Below the pieces are notes generated by a model, which searched no databases, was not told the DNA's origin, and saw only the letters and a list, made by a program, of their open reading frames with translations. From Candidatus Heimdallarchaeota archaeon (lineage in GTDB: Archaea; Asgardarchaeota; Heimdallarchaeia; Hodarchaeales; S146-22): 5,889 bases of DNA. Position 1 is the first letter of the stretch. Every line of letters starts with the position of its first letter. The position numbers were made by a program, and so were the translations under genes. Of this stretch, positions 1 to 4,753 are shown in pieces. The stretch lies in the NCBI GenBank assembly GCA_015520535.1, contig WAPZ01000508.1:1-5889 (forward strand), written 5' to 3'.

Positions 1-266
1 TTATTGTAGTGTCTCTGCACTTAAGTGACCTTCTTACACATTTTTGTGGAGGTATGCGTCTACACATTCTTAATTATAAGGAAGATTTCCAAATAAAATG
101 GTTTCGTTATCATTTAAAAAACTGTTCGAATAATTAATGTACAAAAAGATTTTTAATCCCAAATTCCAAGCATTAGTTAAAAATAAGTGATAACTAATTC
201 GTTTGCAAAGACAAAAAAATAAATTTGTGAACTTTCAGCTTCGCTACAGAAGTGAAAGATTCTTAG
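1..266. other. AT-rich leader / intergenic region upstream of the large membrane-protein gene
   Basis: I see no convincing gene, RNA or mobile element here. The stretch is rich in A and T runs. One plus-strand frame is open from position 3 to the TAA at 135-137 (44 codons). It contains an ATG at 54 preceded by GGAGG at 48-52, but only one base separates them, which is too close for a normal ribosome site. Its translation is rich in His and Cys and matches nothing I recognise. It could be the tail of an upstream gene or chance. CACTTAAGTG at 18-27 is a perfect 10-base palindrome. A-rich DNA near 213-225 is a weak TATA-like candidate for the downstream gene, but it is not distinctive enough to list separately. 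Confidence 0.5.
252..255 (+). promoter_or_regulatory. GTGA ribosome-binding core before the large membrane-protein gene
   Basis: GTGA, inside AAGTGA, matches part of the archaeal Shine-Dalgarno sequence complementary to the 16S rRNA 3' end. It lies 11 bases before the ATG at 267. A second GTGA at 280-283 lies 10 bases before the in-frame ATG at 294, so the ribosome site does not decide between the two starts. Confidence 0.35.
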
Positions 267-3200
267 ATGACTAAAATTAGTGAGCTGGGAAAAATGGCGG
301 ATTTTACAGATGTACTTTTTAATCCAGTTGGAATTTTGTTGAGTTTTGTTCTAATGATAATTCCAATTGTTATTTTATGGCTGGGATTATTACTTTTAAA
401 TTATCTAAAGGAGCGCCCCCGATTTGCGCTTCTGTACGGTATCTATCGTCGGGTGTTTTATGGGTTTTTGGTTTTTTGGGGAGTCTACTATCTTTTCCAA
501 TCACTATTAAATACCATTGTCGGAGATCCAAGTCTTGTATCTAAACCACCCGAGTATTATGTTACGTATGATCCTTCTGTGGGTTTTATAGTGGATACCG
601 TCTGGCATCCGAGTTTTACGAATTTGTATCGGTTTGAAGTTCAATTATTTTTAAATGCTCTCGCATCTTTTGCCGTATATCCAATACAAATTTTGCCCTT
701 TATTTTTGTGGTTGCGCCGTTAGGGTCATTCTTCATTTTATTCCGAGAACTAAGGCGACGTGCGAAGCAGCAAGGAAAGCCACTCAGTGAAGTGCTCAGC
801 GAAATTGAGTTTTTAGAAGTGGAACATCCGATCGAGTCAATCAAGCGGCGTTTGTTGCGTACAGAATGGAAGGAAGAGCTTACTTTCCTAAAAACTATTA
901 TTGCGATCTTACCAATTTCACTCTTTCTTTTGATGACCATTCTGAAGATCTTAGGAGAACGAGAAAGCACCAGCTTGCTGGCAGGTACTGCACTCGGTTG
1001 GTTTTTAGAAATATTTTTTGCATACTTAGCGGTGTTCGTCTATAGCTTTTTCTTATTACGTGCAGCAAAATTTAATATCAGAGGTGAACAACTCGGTTTA
1101 CGGCAATATGAAAGTATGGTGCAAAGTGTTTCGACCGTGGGCTTGTTTATGTCAGCAGTATCTATTGTTCTCTTTCTAATTGATTATCCGGCACAGTTAC
1201 CCGTGATTCTTTTCTTTGCTGTGTATTTTATCATGGTAGCCATGTTTTTCGTGGTCTTTCTAGATATATTTGAGCCGTTTTCAATTTTTATGCTAACACA
1301 GATGGTTGAATTTGCTAAGTGGCTTTCAAAGATGGGCATCCGTACTAAAATTAAAAGAATTCAATGGAAAAACGCCGGAAAGGTATTGCTGCTTTCCTTA
1401 GCCATCGCCTTTCTTTTCAGTATCTTGCAATTTGTCACCCTCATTTTTGCGGATTTTATTTGGGCAAATTTGACAATAGGAAATTTTCATTACCTTAATT
1501 TTATGTATGTGTCTTTGTTTCTTGCAACTATCGTTCTTTTAGCGTCAACAGTTTTAGTTTTAAGACGTTTTTCTTGGTCAGCAGCATCAACCGCCATCAT
1601 TCTGGTTTTAGGGATTTATATTCAAATGATACTTAATCATCTCTGGTATACCTATATTAGTGGTTTTTTCTTTGGCAATCGGTCAGTGCCGAGTTTTTAC
1701 CCAAGTGACATTACCATTGATAGAAGGCTCCCACTACCGACAGTATTTTTGCCCGCTGCAGCTCCCATCTTTCTGCTTGTTGATCTTGTTATGTTCGCTT
1801 TCTCAAACCTCTTCCTAGAGTTATTCGCCAACATCGCGCCGACTTCGATAGTAGATGTTTTCAGACGCATTCATGGAACTTCTTCCTTCCTCTTAGAACA
1901 AACAAATAGTACGAACAATTATTGGGTTGCAACAATGCTTCGATTCGGCTTGTTTTCAGACACACCACTAATTGTACCATTAACAGTCTTTATACCCGTC
2001 ATCTACCGTGGAAATGGTCGTCTCTTCCTAGAGCCAATTGCATTACCGTTTCAATTATTCCATCCCGCAGCTGCCGTGATTTTGTATGCATACCTTTTCT
2101 TCTATCTACGGCAACGATTTTTACATCAAAAGGTACCAGATCCTAATATTGAAGGAATCATCCATCAAAATGTATATAGCGAACGTAAAGTATTTCCTGC
2201 GTTCACGGAATTAATATTTGAACAAGAGCGCTTTCTACTTGTTCTTGATCTCAACTCACCAAGAAATCAGCTGTTAATGAATTATATGCAGCAAATTAAT
2301 ATGATCTTTCAAATGGGAGCTACATTCGGCGATGATGGCGCCACACTGGCAGAATATAGTTCTGTAAGTGGGATTGATAAAGATCAACTTACACAGATTT
2401 TGAGTTACACCTATAGTGATATTCCCGCGTTACGGGACTTACTTCATTTTTATGTTGATCAAAGACGTTTAGATCTAGATCCAAGCAGAGTGACTGTGGA
2501 ATGGCTGACGAACAATTTTCAAAAATTACGGCTTGTTGTTAAAGAATCACCTAAAATTATACAAAAAGAGAAAAAAGAATGGAGCAAATACCAAAAACGA
2601 CTCGAAGAAATGGAACGACTATTACAAGAAAATCCAGATTATAGATTCCTCATTCTAGGCGAATCTACTATACCAGAAAGCGAACAAGAAGAAACTACCG
2701 TGGAAGAAAGCTTTTCTGACCTCGGTGATCTTATGAGTGAAGTGATGGCCGAGGTTCCGACTAAAGAACCTACCACTGAATCCGGCCAAGCATTAGAAGC
2801 ACCAGAGTCGGCACCACAAACTGAGCCAACGGAAAGTTTTGATGATTTAGGCGACATAATGAAAGATTTGGGATTTGATGTACCCACATCATCCGCTGAG
2901 CAAGAAACTCCGCTACCTTCATCTGAGTCAGAAACAACAACAGAATCTGAGCCATCTCCAATGCCAACACCATCTCCAGTCAGTTCAACTCAAGTTACAA
3001 CTACAAAGGCTCACAAACCGTTAGATATCATAATTACGGCTGAAGACTTTGTTGAACCTCCTTTATATAACCGTATCCGTTTAATGAAAATCGTATCGGA
3101 AACCATTCTGGCAACAAGTACCGAACCTCAAACTTTTGGTGCTCTGAAACGCAATCTTCCCTACAATCTTGGTGAAATCTATCGTGCTTTGAATTTCGGA

Positions 3201-3680
3201 TATACCTCTATCCCCGATTTTGAAGATTTATTGAAATTGTACCAGCGTGAATTTGGATATTCACATGAAGAAGTTGTCCTAGATAGTCTTCACGTCATGA
3301 AAACAGATGGTAGAACCATTTTTACCTACGAATTCCGTGGCACCAGCCAAATCGACCCGTCGCTTGTTTCTGGTCTCTTTACTGCGATTTCTTCGTTTGC
3401 TAAGGAAGCTGTTCAGAGTCAAGAACGTTTAACTTCAATCGATCACGGTGACGTCTTCCTAACTATCGAGTATTCTAGTCCTAAGGTCGGGTTGTTTGCG
3501 GCGGTCTTCTCTGACAAGCCCTCAACTGAGGTTCGACAAAAATTAAAACAATTCATTAAAGAGTTTGAAACTAAATATGAAAAATATCTGATTGATTACA
3601 TCGGCGACATGGATGTCTTCAAAGACGCTGAAGAACTTGTAAAGAGAATCTTCTTAGAAGAAGAGAAAAGCGAAGAATAA
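267..3680 (+). CDS. Polytopic membrane protein with cytosolic repeats and C-terminal longin-like domain, function unknown
   Basis: I do not recognise a named family for this 1137-residue protein. The N-terminal half has about 13 hydrophobic helices (near residues 22-46, 62-84, 128-160, 206-228, 237-265, 284-306, 311-333, 371-396, 411-433, 437-458, 491-515, 560-580, 595-616). Basic loops at 48-62, 160-205, 265-283, 350-372, 433-436 and 614-622 fit an N-outside, C-inside topology. The cytosolic part holds a helical module (about 668-747), a charged probable coiled coil (757-790), a Ser/Thr/Pro/Glu linker (800-918) carrying two SFxDLGDxM motifs, a second helical module (935-1008), and a mixed alpha/beta domain (1012-1128) that resembles Asgard longin/roadblock-like domains. 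A membrane scaffold or receptor role is inference. No enzyme or transporter motif is visible. The start at 267 is the longest. The ATG at 294, giving an N-terminus MADFTDVLF, is nearly as plausible. The gene appears to stand alone, with a 119-base spacer after it. Confidence 0.9.
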   Translation: MTKISELGKMADFTDVLFNPVGILLSFVLMIIPIVILWLGLLLLNYLKERPRFALLYGIYRRVFYGFLVFWGVYYLFQSLLNTIVGDPSLVSKPPEYYVTYDPSVGFIVDTVWHPSFTNLYRFEVQLFLNALASFAVYPIQILPFIFVVAPLGSFFILFRELRRRAKQQGKPLSEVLSEIEFLEVEHPIESIKRRLLRTEWKEELTFLKTIIAILPISLFLLMTILKILGERESTSLLAGTALGWFLEIFFAYLAVFVYSFFLLRAAKFNIRGEQLGLRQYESMVQSVSTVGLFMSAVSIVLFLIDYPAQLPVILFFAVYFIMVAMFFVVFLDIFEPFSIFMLTQMVEFAKWLSKMGIRTKIKRIQWKNAGKVLLLSLAIAFLFSILQFVTLIFADFIWANLTIGNFHYLNFMYVSLFLATIVLLASTVLVLRRFSWSAASTAIILVLGIYIQMILNHLWYTYISGFFFGNRSVPSFYPSDITIDRRLPLPTVFLPAAAPIFLLVDLVMFAFSNLFLELFANIAPTSIVDVFRRIHGTSSFLLEQTNSTNNYWVATMLRFGLFSDTPLIVPLTVFIPVIYRGNGRLFLEPIALPFQLFHPAAAVILYAYLFFYLRQRFLHQKVPDPNIEGIIHQNVYSERKVFPAFTELIFEQERFLLVLDLNSPRNQLLMNYMQQINMIFQMGATFGDDGATLAEYSSVSGIDKDQLTQILSYTYSDIPALRDLLHFYVDQRRLDLDPSRVTVEWLTNNFQKLRLVVKESPKIIQKEKKEWSKYQKRLEEMERLLQENPDYRFLILGESTIPESEQEETTVEESFSDLGDLMSEVMAEVPTKEPTTESGQALEAPESAPQTEPTESFDDLGDIMKDLGFDVPTSSAEQETPLPSSESETTTESEPSPMPTPSPVSSTQVTTTKAHKPLDIIITAEDFVEPPLYNRIRLMKIVSETILATSTEPQTFGALKRNLPYNLGEIYRALNFGYTSIPDFEDLLKLYQREFGYSHEEVVLDSLHVMKTDGRTIFTYEFRGTSQIDPSLVSGLFTAISSFAKEAVQSQERLTSIDHGDVFLTIEYSSPKVGLFAAVFSDKPSTEVRQKLKQFIKEFETKYEKYLIDYIGDMDVFKDAEELVKRIFLEEEKSEE
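2343..2453 (+). repeat. Internal protein repeat, copy A (residues 693-729)
   Basis: This segment aligns without gaps, at an offset of 263 residues, to residues 956-992 of the same protein. Nine of 37 positions are identical by hand count, and seven of these fall in the last 14 (pattern YxxIPx[LF]xDLLx[LF]Y). The preceding helix-turn-helix-like stretch is conserved only in hydrophobic pattern. The similarity probably extends from about residue 668 to 747. It suggests an ancient duplication of a small helical module within the cytosolic half. Confidence 0.5.
2535..2636 (+). other. Probable coiled-coil segment (residues 757-790)
   Basis: The encoded stretch is dense in Lys, Glu and Arg with spaced Ile, Trp, Tyr and Leu (for example WSKYQKRLEEMERLLQENP). 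This is typical of a helical stalk or short coiled coil linking the first cytosolic module to the disordered linker. I did not compute heptad scores. Confidence 0.45.
2706..2759 (+). repeat. Short linear motif copy 1, ESFSDLGDLM...VP (residues 814-831)
   Basis: The first of two copies of an acidic amphipathic motif inside the disordered linker. Comparing the ten core codons with copy 2 by hand gives eight identical residues and two replacements (S to D, L to I). Five of the eight conserved residues use different codons. That pattern fits a duplication kept under selection on the protein sequence. Confidence 0.65.
2832..2885 (+). repeat. Short linear motif copy 2, ESFDDLGDIM...VP (residues 856-873)
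   Basis: The second copy begins 42 residues after the first. Both copies end in an acidic residue followed by Val-Pro. In a linker otherwise free of hydrophobic residues, the spaced Phe, Leu, Ile/Leu and Met would form one face of a short helix, as in docking motifs that fold on binding a partner. The partner is unknown. Confidence 0.65.
3132..3242 (+). repeat. Internal protein repeat, copy B (residues 956-992)
   Basis: The partner of the segment at residues 693-729. Shared positions include Thr956, Leu975, Tyr979, Ile982, Pro983, Asp987, Leu988, Leu989 and Tyr992. It lies directly before the longin-like domain, so the order in the cytosolic half is module A, coiled coil, linker with motifs, module B, longin-like domain. 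Confidence 0.5.
3300..3650 (+). other. Longin/roadblock-like domain (residues 1012-1128)
   Basis: The pattern is a strand (RTIFTYEF), a helix starting at IDPSLVSGLFTAISSFAKE, a strand pair around LTSIDHGDVFLTIEY and KVGLFAAVFSD, then a long helix (VRQKLKQFIKEFETKYEKYL) and a short acidic tail. From memory this is the style of the many longin-like proteins in Asgard genomes, a fold that in eukaryotes works with small GTPases and vesicle trafficking. The fold assignment is by eye, not by profile search. A role with a GTPase is inference, since no GTPase gene lies in this window. Confidence 0.55.
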
Positions 3681-3702
3681 TTTAACCTCTATTTACATTC
3701 CC

Positions 3703-3719
3703 CTATTTTCTCTCTTTTT
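3703..3719 (+). terminator. T-rich tract after the membrane-protein gene
   Basis: A pyrimidine-rich run (CTATTTTCTCTCTTTTT) begins about 22 bases after the stop codon. A second T-rich run lies at 3757-3769. Archaeal RNA polymerase commonly terminates at such tracts without a hairpin, and I see no strong hairpin here. Functional termination is inferred. Confidence 0.4.
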
Positions 3720-3722
3720 AGA

Positions 3723-3729
3723 CTATATA
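3723..3729 (+). promoter_or_regulatory. Candidate TATA box for the methyltransferase gene
   Basis: CTATATA lies about 75 bases before the GTG start. With the usual archaeal spacing of about 25 bases it would give a leader of roughly 45-50 nucleotides, enough to carry the GTGA ribosome site. A purine-rich BRE is not clear upstream, and TTTAAAT at 3737-3743 is an alternative TATA element. Confidence 0.3.
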
Positions 3730-3789
3730 GCATTTGTTTAAATTCAAAATCACAAATTTTTTCTTTTTTAATGTAATTCAACGGTATAA

Positions 3790-3793
3790 GTGA
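3790..3793 (+). promoter_or_regulatory. GTGA ribosome-binding core that favours the GTG start
   Basis: GTGA, within ATAAGTGA, ends six bases before the GTG at 3800 but only three before the in-frame TTG at 3797. The spacing and the stronger start codon both favour GTG at 3800. The same eight-base string ATAAGTGA also occurs at 183-190. Confidence 0.45.
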
Positions 3794-3799
3794 GTTTTG

Positions 3800-4723
3800 G
3801 TGTCTACACAAGAAAAAAAATATTCTTATTGGAGTTCTGTCCAATTACCGGAAGAAATGGATTTTGGCCGGTTTTTTGAATATTCACCAAAAAATCTTCA
3901 AGAAATTAAGCAACTCCTTCAACTGGAAAAACTTCCAGCAAAAGGAAGAATTCTTGAAATCGGTGGTGGTTCTGGTTTTTTTACAAACATCTTATCTCAG
4001 ATAATCCCAAAAAGTGTTATATTGACTACCATTGAGCCCGATTTGGTGTTAGCGACTTATCTAAACAAAAAATTTTTAAAAAATGGTTCAGTTACAGTTT
4101 TTCAAGCTGTTGGAGAAGAAATCCCCTTTTATGATAATGCTTTTGATCATGTGACTGCGCATATTGTACTTTCAAATCTTCCTAACCCTCGTAAGATTTT
4201 GAAAGAAATGGTTCGTGTAACCGCAAACAATGGTTTAGTATCGCTTATTGAACCACTAAAGTCAATCGTGTACTTTCCAGATAAAGTCGTTAATGATCTT
4301 TATCATAAAACACGTGATTGGTGGAGTAGAGGGTATTGGATACTACGACAAAAAGAACTTGATTATTCTAATTATCCAAACAATTTTAATTTGCGCACTG
4401 TTGAGTTTTTTGAGTCCATAGAACTAAAAAATGTGCAATTGAATACCCTCAGCAATGTGTTTCGTTTAAGCGATCCCAGTATCCCGTTGGAAGTCAAATT
4501 AAAATGGCTGAAACAACGTATAAATTTGCTAAAAAAAACCAAAGAACGGGATTATGAATATATGATTGCTGGCGGAGGGGACTCAGCTGTTATTGACCTG
4601 TTTTTTGAAGAATTTGAGGAATATCTAGTTAAATTGATTCACGCACCAGAAACAATTCAAACAACGCATGAATTGGAGATTATCCTAAGATCAGTTACAA
4701 TCGGTCAAAAAAGGAAAAAATAA
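3800..4723 (+). CDS. Class I SAM-dependent methyltransferase (Methyltransf_11-like), substrate unknown
   Basis: Residue numbers count the TTG at 3797 as residue 1. A Rossmann-fold core shows motif I (LEIGGGSG, 53-60), the acidic end of strand 2 (IEPD, 79-82), a post-II segment (GEEIPFYDNAFDHVTAH, 106-122) and a later strand (GLVSLIEP, 146-153). These are the SAM-binding signatures of the UbiE/MenG-like superfamily. The protein is soluble with no signal or membrane segment. After the core comes an extension of about 150 residues, rich in Trp, Tyr and charged residues, which I cannot assign and which probably shapes the acceptor site. It ends in the basic tail GQKRKK. The methyl acceptor cannot be read from sequence, and neither neighbour suggests one. 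It is likely transcribed alone. The GTG at 3800 is preferred to the TTG at 3797 because of ribosome-site spacing. Confidence 0.88.
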   Translation: MSTQEKKYSYWSSVQLPEEMDFGRFFEYSPKNLQEIKQLLQLEKLPAKGRILEIGGGSGFFTNILSQIIPKSVILTTIEPDLVLATYLNKKFLKNGSVTVFQAVGEEIPFYDNAFDHVTAHIVLSNLPNPRKILKEMVRVTANNGLVSLIEPLKSIVYFPDKVVNDLYHKTRDWWSRGYWILRQKELDYSNYPNNFNLRTVEFFESIELKNVQLNTLSNVFRLSDPSIPLEVKLKWLKQRINLLKKTKERDYEYMIAGGGDSAVIDLFFEEFEEYLVKLIHAPETIQTTHELEIILRSVTIGQKRKK

Positions 4724-4735
4724 TGAGGGTAAAAA
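4707..4735 (-). terminator. T-rich tract for the dikinase transcript, within and after the methyltransferase tail
   Basis: On the minus strand, starting about 18 bases past the dikinase stop codon, the sequence reads T5 (4735-4731), then T6 (4720-4715), CC and T6 (4712-4707). The two T6 runs are the complement of the Lys-Arg-Lys-Lys codons and nearby bases that end the methyltransferase. This is a good candidate for archaeal U-tract termination. Confidence 0.45.
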
Positions 4736-4753
4736 TGGTTGAAATTAGAGAGG

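Larger units (their letters stand above)
2664..3020 (+). other. Low-complexity Ser/Thr/Pro/Glu linker (residues 800-918)
   Basis: About 120 residues dominated by Ser, Thr, Pro and Glu, with very few aromatic or basic residues, ending in a Pro/Ser/Thr run near residues 897-913. It is almost certainly disordered and separates the two cytosolic modules. The only order-promoting islands in it are the two SFxDLGDxM motifs. Its predicted position is cytosolic, so surface O-glycosylation, the usual guess for such composition in archaea, would contradict the topology. Confidence 0.7.

Noticed and set aside
18..27. CACTTAAGTG palindrome as an operator
   Set aside because: A single 10-base palindrome with no second copy and no associated promoter is compatible with chance in AT-rich DNA.
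1..67. Minus-strand frame from an ATG at 67-65 running off the left edge (22 codons)
   Set aside because: It has very high Arg and Cys content, no ribosome site, and is too short to judge.
641..970. Minus-strand open frame of 109 codons
   Set aside because: It lies wholly inside the membrane-protein gene, has low-complexity Ser/Lys/Arg content typical of an antisense shadow, and shows no domain.
1922..2146. Plus-strand open frame of 74 codons in another frame
   Set aside because: It overlaps a confident membrane-helix-encoding region and has shadow-like composition (Ser, Thr, Cys) with no recognisable motif.
2639..2973. Two overlapping minus-strand open frames of 82 and 67 codons
   Set aside because: They are antisense to the Ser/Thr/Pro/Glu linker, whose repetitive codons lack stops on the opposite strand by composition alone.
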